NCBI GenBank assembly: GCA_907165275.2
Contig: CAJRBF020000005.1
Location: 1-64,000 of the forward strand
Reading direction: 5' to 3'
Source of the DNA: Zygaena filipendulae
Taxonomy: Eukaryota > Arthropoda > Insecta > Lepidoptera > Zygaenidae
DNA: 64,000 bases
Within the stretch, counting starts at the first letter, position 1. Each line of letters starts with the position of its first letter. Below, piece by piece: positions 1-11,004 of the stretch. The notes under the pieces are model-generated. The model did no database searches and was not told the origin of the DNA. It worked only from the letters and a program-made list of their open reading frames with translations. Made by a program: the position numbers and the translations under genes.

Positions 1-139
1 CCAAAAAATACGAAATAATCAAAAGTCAAAAAGTCAAGATACAGTCAATATTAAAATAAATAAAAAATTTAAAATAAAATAAAACAACCTCATCCCAGCT
101 AAACAATGCTTAGAAAAAATAAAAAAAAAAATAAAAAAT

Positions 140-3071
140 TTAAGTCCATATATTTTTATGAGTCATAAATTCATTTATACTGTAAAATCCATGTTTCATT
201 AAAATTTTCCTAATAACAATTTTAAATTTTGTAGATGGGAGGCTGGTGAGCTCCTCAGGTATCAAATTATAGAAGCGCATAGACTGTCCCAAAAATGAGC
301 TATTTGATTTCTGTAGTCTATAATTAGGCAATGCCAATTTATTCCTATTTCTAGTGTTAAATTTATGTATATCGCTATTTTTCCTAAATGTGTCTATGTT
401 ATTGTGGACATACATAATATTTTCTAATATGTACTGTGATGCAACCGTTAAAATATCAATTTCTTTGAATTTTTCCCTAAGGGACACACATGGACCCAAT
501 TTATAAATAAATCTAATTGCTTTCTTTTGCAAAACGAATATTTTTTCTATGTCCGTAGCTTTCCCCCCCTCAGTAGAATCCCGTAGGACATTATGTTATG
601 AAAATAACTGAAATAAACCAGCCTAGCCGTGCGTATATTAGTGATTTGCCTAATTTTTTTAATTGCATAAGCCGCGGAACTTAATCTCCTTGCTAATCTA
701 GATATATGGGGACCCCATTGTAATTTCGAATCTATAGTTATACCCAAAAACACTGTAGATTCAACCAGGTCAAGATTTTCATTATTTAATACAATCTTTG
801 CAGTGACTGATTTCACATTGGGTAATGAAAATCGAATACATTTAGTTTTCTTTGCATTAGTAACAAATTATTTACAGTGAACCAATTGTTAACACAAGAC
901 AAGACTTTGTTTATGTCGTCAAATTTGTCCAATTTTCTGTCAATTTTAAATATCAAAGAAGTGTCGTCAGCAAAAAGAACGATGTTGTGTTTGTCTTTCA
1001 CTTGGTGTGGAAGGTCATTAATATAAACTAGGAACAAAAAAGGACCTAAAATTGACCCCTGCGGTACTCCCATTGAGACCGAAGACCCGCAAGATTCTAC
1101 GCCGTTAAAGTGTACTCTTTGTTTTCTGTCCCTAAGATATGACGAGACTAGTTGTAAAGCCTTACTGCCAAGTCCATAGTGGTCTAATTTAGAAATTAAT
1201 ATATTATAATCTACACAATCAAATGCCTTTGAAAGATCGCAAAAAATACATATAGCATCATTTGATGCTTCCCAAGCATCAATTATATGCTCATACAATT
1301 TGGCGGCTGCATCAGTTGTGGATTTACCCTTTGTAAAACCAAACTGACTATTGTGAAAGATATCATTTACGTTAAAGTGGCAAAGCATTTGATTTAACAT
1401 AATCTTTTCGAATATCTTGCTGAAGGCCGGTAATATGGATACAGGTCGATAGTTAGTTGGGTCAGAATCGTCACCTGATTTAAATAAAGGTATAATTTTG
1501 CTATCCTTCATAAGATGCGGGAATATGCCTGTGTCTACAGATTTATTAAAAATTGCAGCTAAGTGTGGTGCAACAACACCAATAATATAACCTACGGCAA
1601 TCACAGAAATGCCCCACAAGTCTTCAGTTTTTTTTAATTTTAAAGATTTATAAACTTTTATTATAGTTTGTGGGTCTATGTGATGGAATTCAAAAATATT
1701 ATCACATTTTTGTACACTAGATTCTAGTAAAGATTTTGCTACAATCGAAGAAGATTTCAATGTCTTTGTAAGTTTAACTGATATATTAGAAAAGAATGAT
1801 TCAAATTCACTAGCAATTTCATTTTTGTTATTAATTGATCTACCATCGATCGTCAAATTAGTCGGTGGTTTACACGATTTCTTCTGTTTACCAGTCTCGT
1901 CATTTATTATCTTCCAAATAGTCTTTACTTTATTATCGGACAGTTCTATCTTACGACTAATGTAATTTGACTTAGCTGTAATACAAACTTGTTTAAATAT
2001 TTTTGAGTATACTTTGACATATTCGTCAAACCTGGCGCCATGAACAAATTTTCTTTGGGCATACAAGTCATATAATTTGCTTCTACTTTTATGTATACCC
2101 ACTGTAGCCCAATCACTAAATTTCTTCTTATTATTGCCTTTAAATGATTTCACTGGAAATACTTCGTCAAACTCCTCCTTAATAAAACCAAAAAATGCAT
2201 CGAACATAGCATTCGGATTTTCTCCCTTATCAGATAGACATGATATATTAGACAATATATTACGCTGAAATTGTTCTATGCGAGAAGCTGAGAAAGGTCT
2301 GCAGGTGACCTCCGTCATAGGTGTACCAACTATTGAATTAAATGTAGCCTTTTGTCCACAGTGGTCCGATTTTAATTTACTAATAATAACAGCATCGATA
2401 ACGGAATGGCAGTCAGTAAAAATATTATCTAAGCATGTTGCTGTTTGAGCAGTTATCCTTGTTGGCTCCATAAATAAATTTCTCAAATTATAACATTTAA
2501 ATAAATTTAATAATTTGTTCTTGTTTTGTGAATCCTCTAAAAGATTTACGTTAAAATCTCCGCAAACTATTACTTGCTTTTTACCCTTAGAAACTTTTTC
2601 CAAAATAGTTTCTAACCTTCTTTCAAAATCCAGATAACTAGCCGAGGGGGGTCTATAGATACATAAAATGACAAACTGCTCAAGATCAACGCATGCTACC
2701 TCTATGGTTCGCTCAATAGACTGAGCCACAATATCCTTTCGTTCCTTACATTTTATCCTATTATTCACAACAATTAAAGATCCACCGTGTATGGCATTTT
2801 CTCTAGTGAACGAACTCACAACACTGTGGTTATTAAAATTAAATAACATGAGATTTGATTTTTCAACCCAATGCTCTGTTAAACATAAGACATGAACATT
2901 TTCATGGTCTAAATAAAGACCTACTTCTAATTCTTTACTGGCGAAGCCCTGAATATTTTGGTGAACAACATTGATCGTTGTGGACTTCTCCTTAGTCGCC
3001 CTAAATCTACAATTTTTGCTATAGCCGCTGGAGCCCGAAGCACTATTACGCTTGGTTCCAGACGTTGTCAC
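140..3071 (-). pseudogene. LINE-1 ORF2 (endonuclease-reverse transcriptase), frameshifted copy
   Basis: This is the minus-strand copy of the 976-residue protein at 6700-9630. The first 740 or so residues are open and hold the APE-type endonuclease (GDFNVNLL, SDHC) and the RT with FADD. A 1-bp loss in a T run near 857 breaks the frame after the RT core, and extra C bases near 562 break it again, so the C-terminal part continues in segments 547-816 and 140-532. Both lesions sit in homopolymers where long-read consensus errors occur, so the breaks may be technical rather than biological. Confidence 0.9.
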
Positions 3072-4579
3072 TGGATTAAGTTTAAACTATTCGCATTATC
3101 TGTAATTTTACCACATATATTTTGTAAATCACATTTTTCGTTAATTGTATCCTGTATACCAGGTTGACTAACGTTATATGCTAACAATTTAGCAATTAAT
3201 GATTTATTAAATTTTGAGATATACATTGTATCATTTGTCAGATTAAAACGCTTAACAAATTTATTAGTGTCAAAGAATAATATGTTTTTTTCATAAAATG
3301 TTAAAGTATAAAATAAATTATTAAAATAACCAATGTTTTTGAGACATTTGTCTGTCATACTATTCGAGTACGGAAAAGCACATAAAATTATTTTTTCTAC
3401 ACCGTTTTGATTAATTTTAATCAAGGTCTCTACACAATCAATTATGTCCTTCTTCGTAATGTGATAACTATTTCCTATACATAATATTACATTTGAAATT
3501 TTAGTAAAATTTTCATTTTTTAGTTTTTCTACTATGTAGGGCAATGACGCTCCTGGGTAACAAGTATTAATAACAAGTTGTTCGAAGTACCTACTCATCA
3601 TACTCCCAAGTCCAACACCCATTTCGTCAGAGTATATTATAGTCCTTCTGGGTTGTTCAGCCGATTCTATGGTATTCGAAGTGCCAATTTCTCCGCTGTT
3701 GACAATTTTATTCGATGGGGTATTGTATGAGCGATCAGGCTGTTTTGTACAATTCGTGCAAGATTTCAGTGTTATCGATTCAAATTGCTTCAAATTATTC
3801 GTACCCAAAGCAATAATTTCATTCATGGCACAGACATACTCAGACATTTCTCTACTCACACTGTTATACTTGTCTGTCATAAGCTGAAGTGCATGTTGCA
3901 ATCTAATAGTTTCATTAGTCATAGACTCCAGTTCATCGTTATTTGCAGATAATTGCTTTTGAGACAACTCTAATTGCTCTCTGAGAAACATTCTTTCTAA
4001 TCTTTTCGGTACTGTGTTTACGATTTTTTTCTGTATTTTTAAGTTCAATTTTGTTTTTTTTATTATTCTATTTATCTTAATATATTTTTTTATCTTATTA
4101 GCTCCTCTGATACTTCTAGAATATAATAACTCTGACTCTTTACAAACAGAATTTGTAAGGTCAATTGTTTCAACAGGCTCGTTAGTATTGACAATTTTAT
4201 CATACAAAATCATTGTTTTCCTTCGTTGGATGTCATCATTCTGTTTTCTAACATCATCTAATTCATTATGTGCTTCGTGGAGACTTTGCTCAAGTTCTCT
4301 AATTTGACTCAGAGCTGTTTCATGTGTGTCCCGGCACTGATCGTATGAGTCCACAATTAGCTGCAATTGGTCACGCTGCCGTCTGATATCGCTCAAATGT
4401 GAGTCAGTGTCAACGAGCTGTTTTTTCAAAATAGAGATTTTGTCGTTCATGCGGACGATTTCTATTTCAGTATCTTCTCTTTCTTGAAGTAGTTTGACAT
4501 TTTGTTCGCGTGAGTTTTGCAGTTCCTGAAGTGCCTTCTTAAGCTTGGTCTCCAAGTCAAAAGCCTTACGGGTCGTCAT
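3068..4579 (-). CDS. LINE-1 ORF1 protein (minus copy): coiled coil plus degenerate SGNH-like domain
   Basis: The product has the same sequence as that of 5192-6703. The ATG at 4577-4579 is the first in frame. The N-terminal 130 residues are heptad-rich coiled coil, the middle is lysine-rich (residues 160-190), and the C-terminal 170 residues resemble the esterase-like domain of CR1-group ORF1 proteins but lack a clear GDS serine block (SDEMG is found instead). It overlaps ORF2 by a few bases. In this family the protein binds the element RNA; that is family knowledge, not shown here. Confidence 0.8.
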   Translation of the reverse strand: MTTRKAFDLETKLKKALQELQNSREQNVKLLQEREDTEIEIVRMNDKISILKKQLVDTDSHLSDIRRQRDQLQLIVDSYDQCRDTHETALSQIRELEQSLHEAHNELDDVRKQNDDIQRRKTMILYDKIVNTNEPVETIDLTNSVCKESELLYSRSIRGANKIKKYIKINRIIKKTKLNLKIQKKIVNTVPKRLERMFLREQLELSQKQLSANNDELESMTNETIRLQHALQLMTDKYNSVSREMSEYVCAMNEIIALGTNNLKQFESITLKSCTNCTKQPDRSYNTPSNKIVNSGEIGTSNTIESAEQPRRTIIYSDEMGVGLGSMMSRYFEQLVINTCYPGASLPYIVEKLKNENFTKISNVILCIGNSYHITKKDIIDCVETLIKINQNGVEKIILCAFPYSNSMTDKCLKNIGYFNNLFYTLTFYEKNILFFDTNKFVKRFNLTNDTMYISKFNKSLIAKLLAYNVSQPGIQDTINEKCDLQNICGKITDNANSLNLIQ

Positions 4580-4839
4580 AATTATCAATATAATATAAAT
4601 ACCTGTTCAATATCCGTTGTGTAGTATAACTTGGACATCTAATATCTATTCTCCCACAGTTAGGGAAGTTTTCAATTTGTGGCAACCCTTTCTATGTAAC
4701 AGATGTCAATATTTGATGTTGACAGCTGACAATCAAGACAGTTTAGCAAAACTAAGATAAAATGAGGGTAGATATTCAAGCGCCAACTAATAATTTTAAG
4801 AAACAAATTCAAAGATTTCACTTTTAAAACATAACAAAA

Positions 4840-4931
4840 ACTTTTTATTTAATCAGTGTTTACTGTGGCTTGAAAAGTGCGCTAAACATTTTAAACTAAT
4901 TGTGTTTACATCTGGTATAGTTTGCCCTGGC
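4840..4931. other. 92-bp spacer between head-to-head LINE-1 copies
   Basis: This single-copy stretch separates the two inverted arms; the first bases of each arm (4821-4839 and 4932-4950) are exact complements. It could be LINE 5' UTR left unpaired in the loop of the palindrome. No gene is visible. Confidence 0.85.
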
Positions 4932-5191
4932 TTTTGTTATGTTTTAAAAGTGAAATCTTTGAATTTGTTTCTTAAAATTATTAGTTGGCGCTTGAATATC
5001 TACCCTCATTTTATCTTAGTTTTGCTAAACTGTCTTGATTGTCAGCTGTCAACATCAAATATTGACATCTGTTACATAGAAAGGGTTGCCACAAATTGAA
5101 AACTTCCCTAACTGTGGGAGAATAGATATTAGATGTCCAAGTTATACTACACAACGGATATTGAACAGGTATTTATATTATATTGATAATT

Positions 5192-6703
5192 ATGACGACC
5201 CGTAAGGCTTTTGACTTGGAGACCAAGCTTAAGAAGGCACTTCAGGAACTGCAAAACTCACGCGAACAAAATGTCAAACTACTTCAAGAAAGAGAAGATA
5301 CTGAAATAGAAATCGTCCGCATGAACGACAAAATCTCTATTTTGAAAAAACAGCTCGTTGACACTGACTCACATTTGAGCGATATCAGACGGCAGCGTGA
5401 CCAATTGCAGCTAATTGTGGACTCATACGATCAGTGCCGGGACACACATGAAACAGCTCTGAGTCAAATTAGAGAACTTGAGCAAAGTCTCCACGAAGCA
5501 CATAATGAATTAGATGATGTTAGAAAACAGAATGATGACATCCAACGAAGGAAAACAATGATTTTGTATGATAAAATTGTCAATACTAACGAGCCTGTTG
5601 AAACAATTGACCTTACAAATTCTGTTTGTAAAGAGTCAGAGTTATTATATTCTAGAAGTATCAGAGGAGCTAATAAGATAAAAAAATATATTAAGATAAA
5701 TAGAATAATAAAAAAAACAAAATTGAACTTAAAAATACAGAAAAAAATCGTAAACACAGTACCGAAAAGATTAGAAAGAATGTTTCTCAGAGAGCAATTA
5801 GAGTTGTCTCAAAAGCAATTATCTGCAAATAACGATGAACTGGAGTCTATGACTAATGAAACTATTAGATTGCAACATGCACTTCAGCTTATGACAGACA
5901 AGTATAACAGTGTGAGTAGAGAAATGTCTGAGTATGTCTGTGCCATGAATGAAATTATTGCTTTGGGTACGAATAATTTGAAGCAATTTGAATCGATAAC
6001 ACTGAAATCTTGCACGAATTGTACAAAACAGCCTGATCGCTCATACAATACCCCATCGAATAAAATTGTCAACAGCGGAGAAATTGGCACTTCGAATACC
6101 ATAGAATCGGCTGAACAACCCAGAAGGACTATAATATACTCTGACGAAATGGGTGTTGGACTTGGGAGTATGATGAGTAGGTACTTCGAACAACTTGTTA
6201 TTAATACTTGTTACCCAGGAGCGTCATTGCCCTACATAGTAGAAAAACTAAAAAATGAAAATTTTACTAAAATTTCAAATGTAATATTATGTATAGGAAA
6301 TAGTTATCACATTACGAAGAAGGACATAATTGATTGTGTAGAGACCTTGATTAAAATTAATCAAAACGGTGTAGAAAAAATAATTTTATGTGCTTTTCCG
6401 TACTCGAATAGTATGACAGACAAATGTCTCAAAAACATTGGTTATTTTAATAATTTATTTTATACTTTAACATTTTATGAAAAAAACATATTATTCTTTG
6501 ACACTAATAAATTTGTTAAGCGTTTTAATCTGACAAATGATACAATGTATATCTCAAAATTTAATAAATCATTAATTGCTAAATTGTTAGCATATAACGT
6601 TAGTCAACCTGGTATACAGGATACAATTAACGAAAAATGTGATTTACAAAATATATGTGGTAAAATTACAGATAATGCGAATAGTTTAAACTTAATCCAG
6701 TGA
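5192..6703 (+). CDS. LINE-1 ORF1 protein: coiled coil plus degenerate SGNH-like domain
   Basis: The protein has 503 residues from the ATG at 5192. Residues about 10-125 form a long charged coiled coil (repeated Q/L/E heptads), followed by a K/I-rich basic stretch, a second coiled segment (about 195-260) and a C-terminal alpha/beta domain. That domain resembles the SGNH esterase module of CR1-group ORF1 proteins, with ILCIGNS as a possible block III. The usual GDS nucleophile block is replaced by SDEMG, so catalysis is doubtful. The role by family is RNA binding and chaperoning in the retrotransposition particle. The stop overlaps the start of ORF2. Confidence 0.82.
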   Translation: MTTRKAFDLETKLKKALQELQNSREQNVKLLQEREDTEIEIVRMNDKISILKKQLVDTDSHLSDIRRQRDQLQLIVDSYDQCRDTHETALSQIRELEQSLHEAHNELDDVRKQNDDIQRRKTMILYDKIVNTNEPVETIDLTNSVCKESELLYSRSIRGANKIKKYIKINRIIKKTKLNLKIQKKIVNTVPKRLERMFLREQLELSQKQLSANNDELESMTNETIRLQHALQLMTDKYNSVSREMSEYVCAMNEIIALGTNNLKQFESITLKSCTNCTKQPDRSYNTPSNKIVNSGEIGTSNTIESAEQPRRTIIYSDEMGVGLGSMMSRYFEQLVINTCYPGASLPYIVEKLKNENFTKISNVILCIGNSYHITKKDIIDCVETLIKINQNGVEKIILCAFPYSNSMTDKCLKNIGYFNNLFYTLTFYEKNILFFDTNKFVKRFNLTNDTMYISKFNKSLIAKLLAYNVSQPGIQDTINEKCDLQNICGKITDNANSLNLIQ

Positions 6704-9630
6704 CAACGTCTGGAACCAAGCGTAATAGTGCTTCGGGCTCCAGCGGCTATAGCAAAAATTGTAGATTTAGGGCGACTAAGGAGAAGTCCACAACGATCAA
6801 TGTTGTTCACCAAAATATTCAGGGCTTCGCCAGTAAAGAATTAGAAGTAGGTCTTTATTTAGACCATGAAAATGTTCATGTCTTATGTTTAACAGAGCAT
6901 TGGGTTGAAAAATCAAATCTCATGTTATTTAATTTTAATAACCACAGTGTTGTGAGTTCGTTCACTAGAGAAAATGCCATACACGGTGGATCTTTAATTG
7001 TTGTGAATAATAGGATAAAATGTAAGGAACGAAAGGATATTGTGGCTCAGTCTATTGAGCGAACCATAGAGGTAGCATGCGTTGATCTTGAGCAGTTTGT
7101 CATTTTATGTATCTATAGACCCCCCTCGGCTAGTTATCTGGATTTTGAAAGAAGGTTAGAAACTATTTTGGAAAAAGTTTCTAAGGGTAAAAAGCAAGTA
7201 ATAGTTTGCGGAGATTTTAACGTAAATCTTTTAGAGGATTCACAAAACAAGAACAAATTATTAAATTTATTTAAATGTTATAATTTGAGAAATTTATTTA
7301 TGGAGCCAACAAGGATAACTGCTCAAACAGCAACATGCTTAGATAATATTTTTACTGACTGCCATTCCGTTATCGATGCTGTTATTATTAGTAAATTAAA
7401 ATCGGACCACTGTGGACAAAAGGCTACATTTAATTCAATAGTTGGTACACCTATGACGGAGGTCACCTGCAGACCTTTCTCAGCTTCTCGCATAGAACAA
7501 TTTCAGCGTAATATATTGTCTAATATATCATGTCTATCTGATAAGGGAGAAAATCCGAATGCTATGTTCGATGCATTTTTTGGTTTTATTAAGGAGGAGT
7601 TTGACGAAGTATTTCCAGTGAAATCATTTAAAGGCAATAATAAGAAGAAATTTAGTGATTGGGCTACAGTGGGTATACATAAAAGTAGAAGCAAATTATA
7701 TGACTTGTATGCCCAAAGAAAATTTGTTCATGGCGCCAGGTTTGACGAATATGTCAAAGTATACTCAAAAATATTTAAACAAGTTTGTATTACAGCTAAG
7801 TCAAATTACATTAGTCGTAAGATAGAACTGTCCGATAATAAAGTAAAGACTATTTGGAAGATAATAAATGACGAGACTGGTAAACAGAAGAAATCGTGTA
7901 AACCACCGACTAATTTGACGATCGATGGTAGATCAATTAATAACAAAAATGAAATTGCTAGTGAATTTGAATCATTCTTTTCTAATATATCAGTTAAACT
8001 TACAAAGACATTGAAATCTTCTTCGATTGTAGCAAAATCTTTACTAGAATCTAGTGTACAAAAATGTGATAATATTTTTGAATTCCATCACATAGACCCA
8101 CAAACTATAATAAAAGTTTATAAATCTTTAAAATTAAAAAAAACTGAAGACTTGTGGGGCATTTCTGTGATTGCCGTAGGTTATATTATTGGTGTTGTTG
8201 CACCACACTTAGCTGCAATTTTTAATAAATCTGTAGACACAGGCATATTCCCGCATCTTATGAAGGATAGCAAAATTATACCTTTATTTAAATCAGGTGA
8301 CGATTCTGACCCAACTAACTATCGACCTGTATCCATATTACCGGCCTTCAGCAAGATATTCGAAAAGATTATGTTAAATCAAATGCTTTGCCACTTTAAC
8401 GTAAATGATATCTTTCACAATAGTCAGTTTGGTTTTACAAAGGGTAAATCCACAACTGATGCAGCCGCCAAATTGTATGAGCATATAATTGATGCTTGGG
8501 AAGCATCAAATGATGCTATATGTATTTTTTGCGATCTTTCAAAGGCATTTGATTGTGTAGATTATAATATATTAATTTCTAAATTAGACCACTATGGACT
8601 TGGCAGTAAGGCTTTACAACTAGTCTCGTCATATCTTAGGGACAGAAAACAAAGAGTACACTTTAACGGCGTAGAATCTTGCGGGTCTTCGGTCTCAATG
8701 GGAGTACCGCAGGGGTCAATTTTAGGTCCTTTTTTGTTCCTAGTTTATATTAATGACCTTCCACACCAAGTGAAAGACAAACACAACATCGTTCTTTTTG
8801 CTGACGACACTTCTTTGATATTTAAAATTGACAGAAAATTGGACAAATTTGACGACATAAACAAAGTCTTGTCTTGTGTTAACAATTGGTTCACTGTAAA
8901 TAATTTGTTACTAAATGCAAAGAAAACTAAATGTATTCGATTTTCATTACCCAATGTGAAATCAGTCACTGCAAAGATTGTATTAAATAATGAAAATCTT
9001 GACCTGGTTGAATCTACAGTGTTTTTGGGTATAACTATAGATTCGAAATTACAATGGGGTCCCCATATATCTAGATTAGCAAGGAGATTAAGTTCCGCGG
9101 CTTATGCAATTAAAAAAATTAGGCAAATCACTAATATACGCACGGCTAGGCTGGTTTATTTCAGTTATTTTCATAACATAATGTCCTACGGGATTCTACT
9201 GTGGGGGAAAGCTACGGACATAGAAAAAATATTCGTTTTGCAAAAGAAAGCAATTAGATTTATTTATAAATTGGGTCCATGTGTGTCCCTTAGGGAAAAA
9301 TTCAAAGAAATTGATATTTTAACGGTTGCATCACAGTACATATTAGAAAATATTATGTATGTCCACAATAACATAGACACATTTAGGAAAAATAGCGATA
9401 TACATAAATTTAACACTAGAAATAGGAATAAATTGGCATTGCCTAATTATAGACTACAGAAATCAAATAGCTCATTTTTGGGACAGTCTATGCGCTTCTA
9501 TAATTTGATACCTGAGGAGCTCACCAGCCTCCCATCTACAAAATTTAAAATTGTTATTAGGAAAATTTTAATGAAACATGGATTTTACAGTATAAATGAA
9601 TTTATGACTCATAAAAATATATGGACTTAA
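6700..9630 (+). CDS. LINE-1 ORF2: APE endonuclease and reverse transcriptase, intact
   Basis: The 976-codon frame is open throughout. Order: APE-like endonuclease (LTEHWV near residue 66, GDFNVNLL near 170, SDHC near 235), linker, RT palm (LSKAFDCVDYN near 630, GVPQGSILGPFLF near 670, catalytic FADD near 705), and a thumb/C-terminal domain ending NEFMTHKNIWT. Endonuclease nicks the target and RT copies the RNA from the nick. The frame is -1 relative to ORF1 and overlaps its TGA; no ATG lies before the endonuclease start, the first codon being GTG at 6700, so translation probably depends on termination-reinitiation or frameshifting. All catalytic motifs are present, so this copy looks competent. 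Confidence 0.93.
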   Translation: MTTSGTKRNSASGSSGYSKNCRFRATKEKSTTINVVHQNIQGFASKELEVGLYLDHENVHVLCLTEHWVEKSNLMLFNFNNHSVVSSFTRENAIHGGSLIVVNNRIKCKERKDIVAQSIERTIEVACVDLEQFVILCIYRPPSASYLDFERRLETILEKVSKGKKQVIVCGDFNVNLLEDSQNKNKLLNLFKCYNLRNLFMEPTRITAQTATCLDNIFTDCHSVIDAVIISKLKSDHCGQKATFNSIVGTPMTEVTCRPFSASRIEQFQRNILSNISCLSDKGENPNAMFDAFFGFIKEEFDEVFPVKSFKGNNKKKFSDWATVGIHKSRSKLYDLYAQRKFVHGARFDEYVKVYSKIFKQVCITAKSNYISRKIELSDNKVKTIWKIINDETGKQKKSCKPPTNLTIDGRSINNKNEIASEFESFFSNISVKLTKTLKSSSIVAKSLLESSVQKCDNIFEFHHIDPQTIIKVYKSLKLKKTEDLWGISVIAVGYIIGVVAPHLAAIFNKSVDTGIFPHLMKDSKIIPLFKSGDDSDPTNYRPVSILPAFSKIFEKIMLNQMLCHFNVNDIFHNSQFGFTKGKSTTDAAAKLYEHIIDAWEASNDAICIFCDLSKAFDCVDYNILISKLDHYGLGSKALQLVSSYLRDRKQRVHFNGVESCGSSVSMGVPQGSILGPFLFLVYINDLPHQVKDKHNIVLFADDTSLIFKIDRKLDKFDDINKVLSCVNNWFTVNNLLLNAKKTKCIRFSLPNVKSVTAKIVLNNENLDLVESTVFLGITIDSKLQWGPHISRLARRLSSAAYAIKKIRQITNIRTARLVYFSYFHNIMSYGILLWGKATDIEKIFVLQKKAIRFIYKLGPCVSLREKFKEIDILTVASQYILENIMYVHNNIDTFRKNSDIHKFNTRNRNKLALPNYRLQKSNSSFLGQSMRFYNLIPEELTSLPSTKFKIVIRKILMKHGFYSINEFMTHKNIWT

Positions 9631-10059
9631 ATTTTTTATTTTTTTTTTATTTTTTCTAAGCATTGTTTAGCTGGGATGAGGTTGTTTTATTTTATTTTAA
9701 ATTTTTTATTTATTTTAATATTGACTGTATCTTGACCTTTTGACTTTTGATTATTTCGTATTTTTTGGACATTGATTATTATTAATACTAATATAATGTT
9801 TATTTCTAATTTTATTGTTACTTTTTAAAAGTGTCATTATGTTGTATAGCTTTAATAATTTTAATTTTAATTTTTTTGTATTTGAAATTAAGTTTGGTTT
9901 ATTAAGGATATTAATATCAATGTTTTTTTTTTTTTTTTATAATTTATTATATTTTTTTTTTTATTTTCTTTTTTAACTTGATAATATTATATGCAATTTG
10001 TAAACATGTAAATTTGACATTCGTAAGAGCTGTAAACAGGCCTAAATCGAAAAATAAAT

Positions 10060-10090
10060 GAACTTGAACTTGAACTTGAACTTGAACTTG
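10060..10090 (+). repeat. GAACTT tandem tail of LINE-1
   Basis: Five copies of GAACTT follow the AATAAA. This marks the 3' end of the LINE and the insertion junction. Confidence 0.85.
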
Positions 10091-10330
10091 CAATTTCTTC
10101 AGGTTTTTGCACGCCATCTACCATTATAGGCAGACTTTGTTTATAGTTTAACTTCTTTGTTGCATTCCAAAATTTTACGAAGTTCTTGTCTTTTCTGTGT
10201 ACCGCTAATATATTCATTCTGATTTCTTCTTCATTCTTTTGGCACCATCTAACTTTATTTTTAAATTCCGTCCTACTTTCTTTCATTTTATTATAAATTT
10301 CACCCGATGCAGGCCTTTCCGCCGCCAACC
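10091..10330 (-). pseudogene. Fragment of another LINE ORF2 (linker before the RT)
   Basis: Minus-strand translation gives about 78 residues with FKNKVRWCQKNEEEI and FVKFWNATKKLN, the pattern of the linker between endonuclease and RT in jockey/CR1-type ORF2 proteins. It is cut on its C-terminal side by the LINE-1 tail and fades beyond 10330. It is the target in which LINE-1 inserted. Confidence 0.6.
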
Positions 10331-10416
10331 AACACTGAAAATAAAATCTTGCTATTTGGTGGCTGTCTCGGATATGATAATTCCAGCCAATTACTTTTTT
10401 GTGATGTTTGCGAGAT

Positions 10417-10596
10417 TTATTTATTTATTTATTTATTTATTTATTTTATTGGCACACCAACTGCTTACAGGCAAAGCATCATATCAATAACTAATTATAG
10501 GTAAACTAAGACAAGCCTATTCGCTAATAATAGGTGTGAAACAACATTCGCAATTTAGTAGGTAAGAATGTGATTTGCAACATACTTTTTCCTTTA

Positions 10597-10599
<3 letters not shown>
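10417..10599 (-). mobile_element. 3' end of a minus-strand LINE with a TTTA tail
   Basis: A run of TTTAT/TTTA repeats at 10417-10445 followed by about 150 bp of unique sequence looks like the antisense of a 5'-truncated LINE ending in an (TAAA)n tail. A similar short insertion lies at 22906-23015. No coding sequence is present. Nothing else is visible between 10331 and 10416. Confidence 0.4.

Positions 10600-10642
<43 letters not shown>
10600..10642 (-). repeat. Poly(A) tail of LINE-2 (poly(T) on +)
   Basis: Forty-three consecutive T, directly followed by LINE-2 3' UTR sequence with GTAG repeats. Confidence 0.8.
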
Positions 10643-10647
<5 letters not shown>

Positions 10648-10705
10648 AGGTAGGTAGGTACATGGTACAAAATTCAAGAGTCGAACCAATCTAACCAAGA
10701 CTTCA

Positions 10706-11000
10706 CTACGGGGGGCATGGCTGCAGCATCAGACGCCTCCATCGCGTTACATTGTCAGCATTTATATCAATATCCAATGAATTTTGGAGCTCATTGTAAT
10801 TATACTGAAATCTGTGCAAAGGAGAAAATTTTCCCACGTTAGTTCTAGTGTGAGACGGTCGAAAGGTGACTGTGCGTTTAGCTCTACTGTTAAATTTTGG
10901 AACGATGAAGTTTAATTGTGCTAACAGGTGAGGATCCGAGATTTTGCCACTAACCAGGTCATGAAGAAACTTCATATCATGATATAAACGTCTGCCCATT
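10706..11000 (-). pseudogene. LINE-2 RT C-terminal remnant
   Basis: About 97 residues with FLHDLVSGKISDPHLL and FRPSHTRTNVGKFSPLHRFQ, the conserved end of jockey/CR1 ORF2 proteins. It is in a different frame from the endonuclease segment next to it, and the RT palm and fingers are missing, so the join at about 11000 is an internal deletion with a frameshift. Confidence 0.75.
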
Positions 11001-11004
11001 CATA

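Larger units (their letters stand above)
1..4839 (-). repeat. Left arm of a giant inverted repeat (LINE-1 minus copy)
   Basis: The whole stretch is the reverse complement of 4932-9769. Coordinates pair with a constant sum of 9771 from the centre out to about position 850, then 9770 after small indels. The copy contains LINE-1 ORF1 and ORF2 on the minus strand. Differences from the right arm are few and mostly in homopolymers: one T lost near 857 and a C run lengthened near 562. The window edge cuts the arm, so it may continue leftwards. Two complete LINEs truncated at exactly the same 5' point are unlikely as independent insertions; an inverted duplication or a fold-back assembly error is more likely. 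Confidence 0.93.
4932..10090 (+). mobile_element. LINE-1, full-length jockey/CR1-like non-LTR retrotransposon
   Basis: The element has a 5' UTR of about 260 bp, two overlapping ORFs, a 3' UTR of about 420 bp, an AATAAA at 10053-10058 and a terminal GAACTT tandem array (10060-10090) in place of a plain poly(A). Microsatellite-like tails are usual in the CR1/L2 groups. The element ends exactly where a fragment of another LINE ORF begins on the opposite strand, so it inserted there. The exact 5' end is uncertain and may include the spacer. Clade (CR1, Crack, Daphne or jockey) needs a tree. Confidence 0.85.

Noticed and set aside
4014..4307. Hydrophobic open frames antisense to LINE-1 ORF1 (also 5464-5757)
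   Set aside because: They are antisense shadows of the lysine-rich region of ORF1, duplicated by the palindrome.
10417..10445. TTTAT repeats considered as a CRISPR-like or regulatory array
   Set aside because: They have the form of a LINE tail microsatellite; no spacers are present.
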